From Agrococcus jenensis (GTDB lineage Bacteria; Actinomycetota; Actinomycetes; Actinomycetales; Microbacteriaceae), in NCBI RefSeq assembly GCF_003752465.1, contig NZ_RKHJ01000001.1, positions 992,001-1,056,000 on the forward strand: 64,000 bases of DNA. Direction: 5' to 3'. This document shows, one piece after another, positions 52,694 through 62,608 of this stretch (position 1 is the first letter of the stretch; each line of letters opens with the position of its first letter). Position numbers and translations under genes: made by a program. The notes beneath the pieces are model-generated. The model did no database searches and was not told the origin of the DNA. It worked only from the letters and a program-made list of their open reading frames with translations.

Positions 52694-54118
52694 CTAGACG
52701 ACCGCCGAGCGGTCGAGGTGCTCGCGGCTGGAGCGCTCGCCCGCGTGCAGCGCGCGCCAGGCGCTGCCGAGGCGAACCATGGCCTCGGTGGTGAGCGCCG
52801 GCTCCCACGTGATGGGGATGCGGGCGAAGCGGTCGAGCACGCCGGAGGCCGAGAACCGCGGCCCGGGCGGCAGGAGCAGCCCTCGATCGCGCGCGGCGAG
52901 CGAGAGCGCGGTCGACCACGGGCCGCCCAGGTCGACCCAGGCGGCGAGGCCGCCCGGCATCGGCGGCATCGCCACGCCCGGGAGGTGCTCGGCGAGGCCG
53001 GCCGCGACCGCGGCACGGCCGGCGCGCAGCCGGTCGCGCGTGCTCGTGAGCAGCGCATCGATCTCGTCGAAGAGCTCCATCGCGATGCACTGCTCGAGCA
53101 GCGGGGTGCCGAGGTCGATCGACGGCCGCGCGCCGAGCAGCGCGGCCACCTGCTCGCGGCCCGCGCGGATCCAGCCGATGCGCAGCCCGCCCCACGCGAT
53201 CTTCGACATCGAGCCGAGCAGGATCGCCGGCCCGTGCGCGGCGAAGGGCCGCGGGGTCCAGCCGCGGTCGATGTCGAGCTCGGCGCACGTCTCGTCGACG
53301 ATGAGCAGCGTGCCGGTCGCGCGCGCGACCGCGGCGAGCCTCGCCCGCTCGAGCTCGGGCATCGTCGCCCCGGTCGGGTTGTGGAAGTCGGCGACCAGGT
53401 AGGCGAGCGCCGGCCGCTGCGACCGCAGCGTCTCGACGAGGTGGTTCGCATCCCATCCGCCGCTGCCGTCCGGGCCCGCATCCGGCGTCACGGGCGTCGG
53501 GAGCAGCCGGTGCCCCGTGCGGCGGAGCGCGTCGATCGCGTGCGGGAAGCTCGGCTGCTCCACCACCGCGCTGCGACCTCGCTCGCCGAATGCCGCCAGC
53601 ACGATCGAGAGCGCGTGCATCGCGCCGCTCGTGACGACGATCTGGTCGGGGTCGGTCGGCAGGCCGCGCGCGGTGTAGCGATCCGCGATGCGCGCCCGCA
53701 GCTCCGGCAGGCCGTCGATCGAGTACCCGGGGGTGCCGAGCAGTCCCGCGAGCCGGTCGAGCGCCCGCACCGTCGCCGCGTGCAGCCCCGGCGCGGAGCC
53801 GATCGACGCGATCGTGAGGTCGATCACGTCGTGGTCCGCCGCGGCCGGACGCTGCAGGCGCTGCGCCGGCAGCGATGCCCGGGTGCCCGAGCCGTGCGTG
53901 CGCACGACGTAGCCGCCCGACTCGAGGAGCTCGTAGGCCCGCGCGATCGTGGCGCGGGAGCGGCCGAGCTCGGCGGCGAGCGCCCGCTCGCTGGGCAGCC
54001 GCTCGCCGACCGTCATGCGGCCGTCGAGCAGCAGCATGCGGATGCGGTCGGCGAGCGACTGCGCGACCGCGGTCGTCGCGCGCCACTCGCCGAGCTGGGT
54101 GCCGAGCCTGGATGCCAT
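52694..54118 (-). CDS. MocR-type GntR/aminotransferase regulator (YczR-like)
   Basis: Fusion of an N-terminal GntR winged helix (about 20-85; ERLPSERALAAELGRSRATIARAYELLE) and a C-terminal class I aminotransferase domain (about 110-460) with FHNPTGATM and PLP-lysine motif SMSKIAWGGLRIGW. The 474-residue protein is divergent from a YczE-like membrane protein, the conserved YczR-YczE pair. It likely binds PLP and controls that neighbour. Confidence 0.88.
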   Translation of the reverse strand: MASRLGTQLGEWRATTAVAQSLADRIRMLLLDGRMTVGERLPSERALAAELGRSRATIARAYELLESGGYVVRTHGSGTRASLPAQRLQRPAAADHDVIDLTIASIGSAPGLHAATVRALDRLAGLLGTPGYSIDGLPELRARIADRYTARGLPTDPDQIVVTSGAMHALSIVLAAFGERGRSAVVEQPSFPHAIDALRRTGHRLLPTPVTPDAGPDGSGGWDANHLVETLRSQRPALAYLVADFHNPTGATMPELERARLAAVARATGTLLIVDETCAELDIDRGWTPRPFAAHGPAILLGSMSKIAWGGLRIGWIRAGREQVAALLGARPSIDLGTPLLEQCIAMELFDEIDALLTSTRDRLRAGRAAVAAGLAEHLPGVAMPPMPGGLAAWVDLGGPWSTALSLAARDRGLLLPPGPRFSASGVLDRFARIPITWEPALTTEAMVRLGSAWRALHAGERSSREHLDRSAVV

Positions 54119-54137
54119 GTGCTCATCCTGCCGCCTC

Positions 54138-54205
54138 AGTGGACTGGAGAGCACGAGCCACTTGCGGGGGAGTGGCCCGCGACGGCGGCATGGCCCATGG
54201 AGTGG
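54138..54205. promoter_or_regulatory. AGTGG repeats in the yczR-yczE divergent region
   Basis: AGTGG occurs at 54138-54142, 54171-54175 and 54201-54205, with the inverted form CCACT at 54158-54162. CCACT-TGCGGGGG-AGTGG forms an inverted repeat. MocR regulators bind paired direct/inverted repeats between the divergent genes, so this is a candidate operator set. Confidence 0.5.
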
Positions 54206-54206
54206 A

Positions 54207-54950
54207 ATGGATGCTGTGACGACCGGTCCCCACCAGCAGCAGCACCCACGAGCGCACGAGCGATCCGCCGGGCACCCGATCCGACGGCTGCTGCTGCCCA
54301 TCGATGCGCTGGGCCCGCGCGACACGACCGCGCGGGTCGTCCAGCTGCTCGTCGGCCTGTTCCTCTACGGCATCGCGCTCGCGCTGCTGATCCGCGCCGA
54401 CCTCGGCGTCGGTCCGTGGGACGTCTTCTCGCTCGGCCTCGCCGTGCACCTGCCCATGAGCTACGGCATGGCCACGATCGCCGTGTCGGCGCTCGTGCTG
54501 CTCATCTGGATCCCGCTGCGCCAGCGGCCGGGCATCGGCACGCTCCTCAACGCGGTGCTCGTGGGCCCTTCGGCCGACGTGGGGCTGCTGCTGATCCCCG
54601 AGGTGCAGGGGCTGTGGGCCCAGGTGCCGCTGCTCGTCGGCGGCATGGTGCTGCTCGCCTTCGCGACCGGGCTCTACATCGCGCCGCAGCTGGGTCCCGG
54701 GCCGCGCGACGGCCTCATGACCGGCATCGTGCGGATCACGGGCTGGCGCGTCTGGATCGTCCGCACCCTCATCGAGGGCACCGTGCTGCTGCTCGGCTGG
54801 CTGCTCGGCGGCCCGGTCGGGGTCGGCACCGTGATCTTCGCCTTCGGGATCGGCCCGCTGATCGGCATCTTCCTGCCGCTCTTCGCGCGGCGCCGTGCGG
54901 CGACGGTCGCGCGGCTCACGAGCCGCCGAGGAGTCGATCCGGGTCGCTGA
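54207..54950 (+). CDS. YczE-like membrane protein
   Basis: DUF161/YczE family, six-to-seven hydrophobic segments, 247 residues. Signature RLLIRADLGVGPWDVF-like region (ALLIRADLGVGPWDVFSLGL) and the later GPGPRDGLMTGI. ATG at 54207 follows GGAG at 54199-54202; GTG at 54216 is an alternative. Function unknown; probably controlled by the divergent MocR-type protein. Confidence 0.85.
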   Translation: MDAVTTGPHQQQHPRAHERSAGHPIRRLLLPIDALGPRDTTARVVQLLVGLFLYGIALALLIRADLGVGPWDVFSLGLAVHLPMSYGMATIAVSALVLLIWIPLRQRPGIGTLLNAVLVGPSADVGLLLIPEVQGLWAQVPLLVGGMVLLAFATGLYIAPQLGPGPRDGLMTGIVRITGWRVWIVRTLIEGTVLLLGWLLGGPVGVGTVIFAFGIGPLIGIFLPLFARRRAATVARLTSRRGVDPGR

Positions 54951-55116
54951 TCCGTTCGCGATCCGCGGAAAACCGCGGAAACTGCGGCGTGTCGCCCGGG
55001 TTCTCCGGTGCCCGCCAGGGGTTCAGGGCTACGTTCGGGGTTGGTCGGAGCCCCCTCGGGCGCCGACGGATGCCCGCCCCCAGGCGGGACGGACATGCCA
55101 CCATCAGGAGGACACC

Positions 55117-55401
55117 ATGGCTGAGACCATCAACAAGACCACCCTCGCTTCGAAGATCGCAGCGACGACCGACCTCTCGCAGGCCAAGGTCACCGCAGTG
55201 CTGGACGCCCTGTTCGACGAGGTCTCGACGGCCGTCGCCGCTGGCGACAAGGTCTCGATCCCGGGCTTCTTCAGCGCCGAGCGCACCGAGACCGCTGCCC
55301 GCACGGGCCGCAACCCGCAGACGGGCGCCGAGATCAAGATCGCCGCTGGCCACCGCGTCAAGCTGACCGCCGGCTCCAAGCTCAAGGCTGCCGTCAAGTA
55401 G
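55117..55401 (+). CDS. HU-type nucleoid protein
   Basis: The 94-residue DNA-bending protein has the HU fold with GFFSAERTETAARTGRNPQTG in the DNA-binding arm region. It lacks the Lys/Ala-rich C-terminal tail of mycobacterial HupB. The ATG follows AGGAGGAC. Followed by a strong terminator, as expected for a highly expressed gene. Confidence 0.94.
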   Translation: MAETINKTTLASKIAATTDLSQAKVTAVLDALFDEVSTAVAAGDKVSIPGFFSAERTETAARTGRNPQTGAEIKIAAGHRVKLTAGSKLKAAVK

Positions 55402-55420
55402 CTCGCACCACCACAGCAGC

Positions 55421-55454
55421 AGGAGGGGCTCCGCCGTGAGGCGGGGCCCCTCCT
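55421..55454 (+). terminator. terminator after the HU gene
   Basis: AGGAGGGGC (55421-55429) pairs with GCCCCTCCT (55446-55454), with inner CCGCC and GGCGG arms and a GTGA loop, then GTCGTCC. Confidence 0.83.
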
Positions 55455-55492
55455 GTCGTCCGGGGGCCGACGTCGCTCATAGGGGCGACGAC

Positions 55493-55498
55493 TACCCT
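55493..55498 (+). promoter_or_regulatory. leaderless-type -10 of the copper/CtaG gene
   Basis: TACCCT, 6 bases before the GTG at 55505; no Shine-Dalgarno. Confidence 0.6.
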
Positions 55499-55504
55499 GG
55501 GCGG

Positions 55505-57484
55505 GTGCAGCGCATCCGTCTCCTCGCGCCGGCGCTCGCGATCCTCGCGGGCCTGGCCGCGGCGTGGGCGGCGCTCGAGCTCGGCGGCGGCGCTGCGGCC
55601 CCGAGCCTGCAGGACCCCGGCCCAGCCGTGCGCTACGGCGTGCCGATGGCCACGATGCTGCGGAACGTCGCGATCGCGGCCGCGTTCGGCGGCGCCGTGC
55701 TCGCCTGCTTCGCGCTCCGGCCGCGCAGCCGGGACTGGCACCGCACGCTCGACCTCGCGGGCGCTGCCGCCGGCATCGCGACCGTCGCGCACGGCTTCGT
55801 CGGCTTCGGGTCGTTCCGGCAGGTGGTGACGAACCCCGTCACCGCGACGAACGACTTCGGCCAGCTGCTGCAGTTCTTCTTCGTCGAGGTCGAGACCGGC
55901 CGGCTGCTGCTCGGCACGCTGCTCGCGCTCGCGCTGCTGACCGTGCTGCTGCTCGTCGCGCGCGGACCCGTCGCGGTCGCGTTCACCGTGGTGCTCTGGG
56001 CCGTGCCGTTCTGGCTCATCGCCTCCGGCGGGCACGCGGGCGGCACCGCGAACCACACGATCGCCGTGTCCTCGCTGCTGCTGCACCTCATCTTCGTCTC
56101 GATCTGGCTGGGTGGCCTGCTGCACGTCGGCCTGCTCGCCCGCCGCGACCCGCAGCCCGGCGGATCCGACGTCGTCGCCGACGCCGCCTACGGCGACGTG
56201 CTGCTGCGCTACTCCTCGCTGGCCCTCGTGAGCTTCCTCGTCGTCGCGTTCTCGGGCATCGTCTCGGCCTGGGTGCGCATGGAGGGCGACTGGTTCAGCC
56301 CCTACGGCCTCCTGTCGCTCACGAAGGCGGCGCTGCTGCTCGTGCTCGGCGGCTTCGGCGCGTGGCAGCGGATGCGCGTGCTGCGGCCCGCGACGGCGGT
56401 GCCGCAGCGGGTGTCGGGTCGCGCGGTCGCGCTGCTGCTCGCGCTGGAGCTCGCGGTCATGGGCGTCACCGCAGGCGTCGCCGCCGGCCTCGCGCGCACG
56501 CCGACGCCGGTCGCCGAGGTGCCGCCCGGTGCCGAGGCGACGCCCGCCGAGATCCTCACCGGGCGACCGCTGCCGGCGACCTTCGAGCCGGCGCGGCTCG
56601 CCGACCAGTGGTCGATCGACCCGCTCTGGTCGGTCATCTGCGCGATGCTGGCGTTCTTCTACCTCGCGGGCGTCGCCCGTCTCGCGCGTCGCGGCGACCG
56701 CTGGCCGCTCCAGCGCACGGTCGCGTGGGTCGCCGGCGTCGCGCTGCTGTGGTGGTGCACGAACGGCGCGCTGAACCTCTACCAGGAGTTCCAGTTCTCG
56801 CTCCACATGCTCGTGCACATGCTGCTCGGCATGGCCGTGCCGGTGCTGCTCGTGCCGGGCGCGCCGATCACGCTCGCGATGCGGGCGATCCAGAAGCGCC
56901 GCGACGGCTCGCGCGGCGGTCGCGAGTGGCTCATGGCCATCGTGCACTCGAAGTACATGGAGGTGCTCAGCTCACCGCTCGTCGCGGCCGGGCTGTTCGT
57001 CGCGAGCCTGTGGCTCTTCTACTACACGCCGCTCTTCTCCTGGTCGATGCACGAGCACCTCGGGCACGTCTGGATGGTCGTGCACTTCGTCGGCTCGGGC
57101 TACCTGTTCGTGCAGGCGATCATCGGCATCGACCCCGGCCCTGCCAGGCCGCCCTACGCGCTGCGCCTCGTGCTGCTGCTCGGCGCGATGGTCTTCCACG
57201 CGTTCTTCGGCCTCACGCTCATGACCGGTGAGGCGCTGCTGCTCGCCGACTGGTTCGGCGCGATGGGCAACGGCGTCGACGCGCTCGCGGACCAGCGGGT
57301 CGGCGGCGGCATCGCGTGGTCCATCGGCGAGATCCCGACGGTGATCCTCGCGATCACGACCGTCGTGCTCTGGGCGCGCAGCGACCGGCGCGAACAGGTG
57401 CGCACCGACCGCGCCGCGTCGCGCGACGGCGACGCGGACCTCAACGCCTACAACGACATGCTCGAGCGGATGGGGAAGCGATGA
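55505..57484 (+). CDS. CopD-CtaG fusion membrane protein
   Basis: The 659 residues join a CopD-like copper-resistance domain (about 1-330; GGHAGGTANHTIAVSSLLLHLIFVSIWLGGL) to a CtaG/caa3-type oxidase assembly domain (about 370-630; HMLVHMLLGMAVPVLLV, FSWSMHEHLGHVWM). Many His/Met residues lie in or near the membrane, fitting copper handling. GTG at 55505 is leaderless-looking. Overlaps the next gene by ATGA. Confidence 0.9.
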   Translation: MQRIRLLAPALAILAGLAAAWAALELGGGAAAPSLQDPGPAVRYGVPMATMLRNVAIAAAFGGAVLACFALRPRSRDWHRTLDLAGAAAGIATVAHGFVGFGSFRQVVTNPVTATNDFGQLLQFFFVEVETGRLLLGTLLALALLTVLLLVARGPVAVAFTVVLWAVPFWLIASGGHAGGTANHTIAVSSLLLHLIFVSIWLGGLLHVGLLARRDPQPGGSDVVADAAYGDVLLRYSSLALVSFLVVAFSGIVSAWVRMEGDWFSPYGLLSLTKAALLLVLGGFGAWQRMRVLRPATAVPQRVSGRAVALLLALELAVMGVTAGVAAGLARTPTPVAEVPPGAEATPAEILTGRPLPATFEPARLADQWSIDPLWSVICAMLAFFYLAGVARLARRGDRWPLQRTVAWVAGVALLWWCTNGALNLYQEFQFSLHMLVHMLLGMAVPVLLVPGAPITLAMRAIQKRRDGSRGGREWLMAIVHSKYMEVLSSPLVAAGLFVASLWLFYYTPLFSWSMHEHLGHVWMVVHFVGSGYLFVQAIIGIDPGPARPPYALRLVLLLGAMVFHAFFGLTLMTGEALLLADWFGAMGNGVDALADQRVGGGIAWSIGEIPTVILAITTVVLWARSDRREQVRTDRAASRDGDADLNAYNDMLERMGKR

Positions 57485-58269
57485 CCGAGGGACGTCACGA
57501 GGCGGGCGGGCCGGCCGACCGCCCCGAGCAGCACCTGCCGGAGGAGCTCGCCGCCTACGCCGAGGGTCGCGCGCTGCGGCTGCGCATCGTGCGGCACGCC
57601 GAGACCGAGCACAACATCAACCACCTCATGCAGGGCTGGTCGGACTCGCCGATCACCGAGCGCGGCCGCGACCAGATCGCCGCCGTCGCCGACCGGCTCT
57701 CGAGCGAGCGCTTCGACCTCGCCTTCTCCTCCGACCTGCAGCGCACGCGCACGACCGCCGAGGGCATCCTCGCCCGGCTCGACCCGCAGCCGTCCATCAC
57801 CTACGACGAGGTGCTGCGCGAGTGGCACTTCGGCAGCCACGAGGAGCGCCCCGCGGCCGACGTGTGGCGCGAGGTCATCGTCGAGCACGGGTTCGAGGTC
57901 GATCGAGAGCTGAGCGCGCTCCGCTCGATCGGTGAGCAGGTCGGTTGGCGCGGCCTGTTCGACACGATCGCGCAGCTCGACGCGAGCGGGCAGGCCGAGC
58001 AGGCCGCCGAGACCGTGGTGCGCGCCGACGTGGCGCTCGAGCGCATCGTGCGCGCGGCATCCGCCGTGCCCGGGGACGACGAGGTGCAGGTGCTCGTCGT
58101 CTCGCACGGCGGCTTCATCACCTCGATGCTGCGCCAGCTCGTGCCCGAGCTGACGCCCGACATGATCCTGCCGAACTGCTCGGTCACGACCATCTCGCTG
58201 CCCGCGCGCACGCTCGTCTGGCGGCTCGACGGGCTCGGCGAGACGGCCGACGCGTCGATCGCGCGGTAG
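57481..58269 (+). CDS. histidine phosphatase family protein
   Basis: Phosphoglycerate-mutase-like phosphatase. The 262 residues carry RHAETEHN (Arg38, His39), the second Arg in SSDLQRTRTTAE and a C-terminal VVSHGGF. An N-terminal extension of about 30 residues is not conserved. Co-translated with the CopD-CtaG gene. Substrate unknown. Confidence 0.9.
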   Translation: MTEGRHEAGGPADRPEQHLPEELAAYAEGRALRLRIVRHAETEHNINHLMQGWSDSPITERGRDQIAAVADRLSSERFDLAFSSDLQRTRTTAEGILARLDPQPSITYDEVLREWHFGSHEERPAADVWREVIVEHGFEVDRELSALRSIGEQVGWRGLFDTIAQLDASGQAEQAAETVVRADVALERIVRAASAVPGDDEVQVLVVSHGGFITSMLRQLVPELTPDMILPNCSVTTISLPARTLVWRLDGLGETADASIAR

Positions 58270-58294
58270 CGCGCCCGCGTGCGAGGCTGACGGC

Positions 58295-58684
58295 ATGACG
58301 ATCCCCGAGCGGTACCGCTACCTGACGGACCAGCCGCTGTTCGCCCACCTCGCGACCGTGCGGCCCGACGGCACGGTGCAGTCGAACCCGATGTGGTTCC
58401 AGGTCGTGGGCGACGAGGTGCGCTTCACGCACACGAGCAAGCGCCAGAAGCTCAAGAACCTGCAGGCGAACCCGACGATGAGCCTGTCGATCGTCGACCC
58501 GCAGGACCCGCTGCTCTACGTCGAGATCCGCGGCCACCTCGCGGGCGTCATCGACGACCCGACGGGCGCGTTCTACGTCGAGCTGCAGAACCGCTACGGC
58601 AACCCGTCGACGCAGGCGCCGCCGGACTCGCCCGACCGCATCATCCTGCGGATGGCGATCGACAACGTCACCGGCCGGGTCTGA
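58295..58684 (+). CDS. PPOX-class F420-dependent oxidoreductase
   Basis: Split-barrel flavin/F420-binding enzyme, 129 residues: FAHLATVRPDGTVQSNPMWF, TSKRQKLKNLQANP and RGHLAGVIDD. Family members reduce or oxidise small substrates with F420 as cofactor. GAGGCT (58283-58288) lies 6 bases before the ATG. The presence of F420 fits an actinobacterial host. Confidence 0.9.
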   Translation: MTIPERYRYLTDQPLFAHLATVRPDGTVQSNPMWFQVVGDEVRFTHTSKRQKLKNLQANPTMSLSIVDPQDPLLYVEIRGHLAGVIDDPTGAFYVELQNRYGNPSTQAPPDSPDRIILRMAIDNVTGRV

Positions 58685-58711
58685 CGCGGCCGACGCCGCG
58701 CGGCGGCTCGG

Positions 58712-59227
58712 TCAGCGCCGCGAGGGCAGGTGCACCTCGAGCTCGTAGCGCTCGCGCGGGTCGGTCTCGTCGACGTGCTCGCCCGAGAGGCCGAGCCTGC
58801 GGTAGAACGCGGCCGCGACGTCGAGCGACTGCCACTCGAGCACGCGCACGCGGGTGTCGAGCTCCGCCCACGACCGGACCGCCTCGAAGAGCGCCGTGCC
58901 CGCGCCGTGCCCGCGGGCGTCCGGCGACACCCACAGGTCGTGCATCCGGGCGATCGACCAGTCGCGGTGCGGCGCCGGCCCGTAGTCCTGGGCGGCGGCG
59001 TAGCCGATCACCCGCCCGTCGAGCTCGGCCACGACGATGTGATGGGCGTGGTTCTCGACGAGCGATCCGAGGCGCTCGCGGTAGCGGTCGACCTTCTCGT
59101 CGGGCTCGTCGGCCGCGCGATGGGCGGCGAAGAGCGGCAGCAGCACGTCGGCGTCCGCAGTCGTCGCCGGCCGGATGCGGAGGCCGCCGTCGCCTGTGCC
59201 ACCGTCACCCGTGTCGCCGTCGCCCAT
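58712..59227 (-). CDS. GNAT family N-acetyltransferase
   Basis: The 171 residues have a short Gly/Asp-rich N-terminus and a GNAT core: LRIRPATTADADVL, VVAELDGRVIGYAAA, the acetyl-CoA loop SPDARGHGAGTALFEA and AAAFYRRLGL. TACGCT (59234-59239, minus) lies 6 bases before the ATG. Substrate unknown. Confidence 0.88.
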   Translation of the reverse strand: MGDGDTGDGGTGDGGLRIRPATTADADVLLPLFAAHRAADEPDEKVDRYRERLGSLVENHAHHIVVAELDGRVIGYAAAQDYGPAPHRDWSIARMHDLWVSPDARGHGAGTALFEAVRSWAELDTRVRVLEWQSLDVAAAFYRRLGLSGEHVDETDPRERYELEVHLPSRR

Positions 59228-59262
59228 GCGGTCAGCGTAGCGGCGGGGGTCTGCGCGCCGCC

Positions 59263-60129
59263 TCAGGCGGCGGCAGCGGCGTGCGCGGCGCACGCGGGCT
59301 CGCACGTCTCGCACGTCGTCACCTGCTTGCGGCACGACCACACGGCGCAGTTGCCCATGCCGCTCGTGGCGGTGCCGCAGCGCACACAGGTGCCGAGGAT
59401 CGCCGCGCCGGAGCCGAAGTCCATCGTCTGCCGCTGGTCGAAGACGTAGAGGGAGCCCTCCCAGAGACCGGCGTTGCCGAACGTCTCGCCGTAGCGCACG
59501 ATGCCGCCGTCGAGCTGGTACACCTCGCTGAAGCCGCGCTTCGTCATGAGCGACGACAGCACCTCGCAGCGCACGCCGCCGGTGCAGTACGTCACGACGG
59601 GCTTGTCCTTCAGGTGGTCGTAGGCGCCGGAGTCGAGCAGGTCGACGAAGTCGCGGGTCGTCTCGACGTCGGGCACGATCGCGCCCCGGAAGCGCCCGAT
59701 GTCGGCCTCGAAGCGGTTGCGCCCGTCGAAGAGGACCACGTCGTCGCGCTCCTCGACGAGCCGGTGCAGGTCCGCAGGCTGCAGGTGCGTGCCGCCGCCG
59801 ACCACGCCGCCCGCGTCCACCTCGAGCTCGTCGGGCGCTCCGAACGTCACGATCTCGTCGCGCACCTTCACGGTGAGCCGTGGGAAGTCGTCACCGGTGC
59901 CGGTCGACCACTTGATGTCCATGCCTCGGAACCCCGAATACTCGCGGGTGGCCCGCGCGTAGCGCTTGCATGCCTCCATGTCGCCGCCGACGGTGCCGTT
60001 GATGCCGTGCGGGGAGATGAGGATGCGGCCGGTGAGGCCGAGCGACGTCGCGAGCGCGTGCTGCCACAGCCGCACCGCCTCCGGGTCGGCGATGGGCGTG
60101 AAGCGGTAGTAGAGCAGCACCTTGTGCAT
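59263..60129 (-). CDS. trhO: tRNA uridine(34) hydroxylase TrhO (YceA) with Cys-rich tail
   Basis: Oxygen-dependent hydroxylase that makes ho5U34 in tRNA. The 288 residues contain the N-terminal ferredoxin-like domain ([12 protein letters not shown]), a rhodanese domain with [11 protein letters not shown] (catalytic Cys) and a C-terminal region with CVRC, CAVWSC and CETC that could bind zinc. GAGGAT (60136-60141, minus) lies 6 bases before the ATG. Confidence 0.9.
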   Translation of the reverse strand: MHKVLLYYRFTPIADPEAVRLWQHALATSLGLTGRILISPHGINGTVGGDMEACKRYARATREYSGFRGMDIKWSTGTGDDFPRLTVKVRDEIVTFGAPDELEVDAGGVVGGGTHLQPADLHRLVEERDDVVLFDGRNRFEADIGRFRGAIVPDVETTRDFVDLLDSGAYDHLKDKPVVTYCTGGVRCEVLSSLMTKRGFSEVYQLDGGIVRYGETFGNAGLWEGSLYVFDQRQTMDFGSGAAILGTCVRCGTATSGMGNCAVWSCRKQVTTCETCEPACAAHAAAAA

Positions 60130-60188
60130 CGGACGATCCTCCCAGCCCCGCGCCCCGATCGCCGACACCGGCCCTCCCGCACGATGCA

Positions 60189-60230
60189 AGCCCTCGCCCC
60201 GGATGTCGGCACTGCCGGGCGGCGAGGGCT
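60189..60230. terminator. hairpin in the trhO-thioesterase divergent gap
   Basis: AGCCCTCGCC (60189-60198) pairs with GGCGAGGGCT (60221-60230) around a 22-base loop that itself contains paired CCGG/GCCGG. It lies upstream of both genes and has no obvious terminator role; an operator or insulating hairpin is possible. Confidence 0.4.
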
Positions 60231-60323
60231 GCACAGCCGCGCGGATCCGCGACCGGGCTTGCGTTGTGCGAGAGGTCCAAAGGTGCGCGGGCGCGGCTCG
60301 ACGGTCGGGCAGGATGGCTCCTC

Positions 60324-60899
60324 GTGAACATGTGGTTGCAGTGGCTGATGGCCATGACCGTCAAGAGCAAGGGCAAGCCGGAGCTCGCGATCGACGACGT
60401 GGCGAAGACCTCGTTCCGGGTGCTGCCGACCGACATCGACCTGCTCGGCCACATGAACAACGGCCGGTACCCGTCGTACATGGACCTCGCGCGCGTCGAC
60501 ATGACGGCACGCACCGGGATGGCGGACGCGATCGCGAAGGCCGGCATCTACGCCGTCGTGGGGCAGTCGTCCATGGTCTACCGACGCAGCCTCGACCTGT
60601 GGCAGCGCTTCGACATCGAGACGGCGGTGCTCGGGGGCGACGAGCGCGCCATCTACCTGCAGCAGCGCTTCGTCGTCGACGGGGAGCTGCACGCTCGCGG
60701 CGTCGTGCAGGCGCGCTTCATCGAGAAGGGCGTCGGCACGGCGAAGATCGCCCGCGTCGTCGAGGTGCTCGAGGCGGCGGGCATCGAGGTGCAGCTGCCG
60801 GAGCTCGACGAGCGCGTCGCCGAGTGGGCTCGGCTCAACGCGCTGCCGCCGAGCCGCGCGACCCACCGCTCCGACTGGGCGGGCCGCACGCCGCGCTGA
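60324..60899 (+). CDS. acyl-CoA thioesterase-like protein (4HBT/hot-dog fold)
   Basis: Hot-dog-fold protein of the YbgC/4HBT type, 191 residues, with [25 protein letters not shown] (the catalytic Asp/His region) and [10 protein letters not shown] near the C-terminus. GTG at 60324 has CAGGAT (60310-60315) 8 bases upstream; ATG at 60330 is the alternative. Substrate unknown. Confidence 0.85.
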   Translation: MNMWLQWLMAMTVKSKGKPELAIDDVAKTSFRVLPTDIDLLGHMNNGRYPSYMDLARVDMTARTGMADAIAKAGIYAVVGQSSMVYRRSLDLWQRFDIETAVLGGDERAIYLQQRFVVDGELHARGVVQARFIEKGVGTAKIARVVEVLEAAGIEVQLPELDERVAEWARLNALPPSRATHRSDWAGRTPR

Positions 60900-60927
60900 G
60901 CGCGCCCAGCGCATCGGCGACCGGCGG

Positions 60928-62511
60928 CTACGGGCGGAGCAGCTCCAGCGCCGCGTGCGCCGCGTTGTGGCCGCCGATGCCCGAGACGGCCCCGCCGCGA
61001 CGAGCGCCCGAACCGGCCATGAGGATGCGGGGATGCCGCGTCTCGACGCCCCACGCCTCCGCGATCGACGTCGCTTCCTGCTCGAGCCACGGCCACGAGA
61101 GCGGTCCGTGGAAGATGTTGCCGCCGGGCATCGCGAGCGCATCCTCGACGTCGAGCGTCGTCCTCGTCTCGATCGCCGGCCCGCCGGCGCCCTCGAGCAG
61201 CAGCGGCCGGATCGGCTCGGCGAGCACCGAGTCGAGCGACGCGACGACGGCGCGCTCGAGCTCGTCGCGCATCCCGTCGTTCGTCTCCCGCGTCAGCAGG
61301 CGATCGGGCACGTGCAGGCCGAAGGCGGTGAGGGTGTGGGCCCCGGATGCGCGCAGGTCGTCTCCCAGGATCGACGGGTCCGTGAGCGAGTGGCAGTAGA
61401 TCTCGCACGGCAGCGGATCCGGGATGCGGCCGGCGGCCGCCTCGGCGTAGGCCCGGCCGAGCTGCCCGTAGCCCTCGTTGATGTGGAAGGTACCGCCGAA
61501 CGCCGCCTCGGGCGCGACGCCGTCGCGGAGCCGGGGGAGCCGCGACAGCAGCATGTTGACCTTGACCTGCGCGCCCTCGGGGCGCGGCGCGGCGTCGGCC
61601 TCGTCGCCGAGCAGCTGTCCGAGCACGTGCGGCGCGACGGCAGAGAGCACGAGGTCGAACTGCGCCGTGAGCTCGGTGCCGGTCGGCAGCCCCTCGGAGT
61701 CGTTCGCGAGGCCGCCGATGTGCTCGCTCCAGGTGACGTCGCCGTCCGGCGTCACGCGCGTCACGGTGACGCCCGTGAGCACGGTCGCCCCGGCCTGCCG
61801 CGCGGCGACCTCGAGCTCGCCGGAGACCTGCCCCATGCCGCCGATCGGCACGTCCCAGTCGCCGGTGCCGCCGCCGATCACGTGGTACAGCAGGCAGCGG
61901 TTCTGCTCGAGCCCGGGGTCGTCGAGCGCGGCGAAGGTGCCGATGAGCGCGTCCGTCGCGATCACGCCGCGCACGAGGTCGTGGCCGACGGCGCGCTCGA
62001 TGGCGTCGGCGATCGGCGCGTCGACGACCTCCGACCACGCGGATGCGGCGCCGGCCGCCTCGCGCGCCGCCGCCCGGGTGGGGAGCGGGTCGGTCATCGT
62101 GGGGAAGAGGGCACCCGCGAGGCGGGTCGTGCGGCCGTAGAACGCCGCGAAGCGATCCGCGTCGTCCGCAGCGCCGATCGCGGCGAACGAGGCGTGCGTC
62201 GCCTCCCAGTCGCCCGCGTCGATGAGCAGGCCGCGATCGGTGCCGGGCTCCGGCGTGTAGGAGGAGTAGCGGCGCCGCGCGAGCCGCACGTCGAGCCCCA
62301 GGTCGCGGATGATCCGCTCGGGCAGCAGGCTCACGAGGTAGGAGTAGCGCGACAGCCGCGCGTCCAGCCCGTCGAACGCCTGCGCCGAGACGGCCGCGCC
62401 GCCGACGTGCGGCAGCCGCTCGAGCACGGTCACCTCGACCCCCGCGCGGGCGAGGTAGGCGGCTGCGGTGAGCCCGTTGTGGCCTCCACCGATGATGGCG
62501 ACGCGCGGCAT
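60928..62511 (-). CDS. FAD-dependent NAD(P)-binding oxidoreductase (phytoene dehydrogenase-like)
   Basis: The 527 residues start with the dinucleotide-binding [21 protein letters not shown] (2-22 region), followed by [13 protein letters not shown], and end in the FAD loop [19 protein letters not shown]. It fits the large carotenoid desaturase/protoporphyrinogen oxidase-like superfamily. The ATG follows GAGGAGGC. No carotenoid genes flank it, so the substrate is open. Confidence 0.85.
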   Translation of the reverse strand: MPRVAIIGGGHNGLTAAAYLARAGVEVTVLERLPHVGGAAVSAQAFDGLDARLSRYSYLVSLLPERIIRDLGLDVRLARRRYSSYTPEPGTDRGLLIDAGDWEATHASFAAIGAADDADRFAAFYGRTTRLAGALFPTMTDPLPTRAAAREAAGAASAWSEVVDAPIADAIERAVGHDLVRGVIATDALIGTFAALDDPGLEQNRCLLYHVIGGGTGDWDVPIGGMGQVSGELEVAARQAGATVLTGVTVTRVTPDGDVTWSEHIGGLANDSEGLPTGTELTAQFDLVLSAVAPHVLGQLLGDEADAAPRPEGAQVKVNMLLSRLPRLRDGVAPEAAFGGTFHINEGYGQLGRAYAEAAAGRIPDPLPCEIYCHSLTDPSILGDDLRASGAHTLTAFGLHVPDRLLTRETNDGMRDELERAVVASLDSVLAEPIRPLLLEGAGGPAIETRTTLDVEDALAMPGGNIFHGPLSWPWLEQEATSIAEAWGVETRHPRILMAGSGARRGGAVSGIGGHNAAHAALELLRP

Positions 62512-62595
62512 GGTGCCTCCTCGTAGGTCGGCGGATGCACCGCGCCGCGGGCGCGCGCAGGTGCGGCGTCCGTCGGCCTCGAGAGTCCGCACGCA

Positions 62596-62601
62596 TACGA
62601 T
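62596..62601 (+). promoter_or_regulatory. leaderless-type -10 of the putA-like gene
   Basis: TACGAT, 7 bases before the ATG at 62609; no Shine-Dalgarno. Confidence 0.55.
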
Positions 62602-62608
62602 ATGCGGC

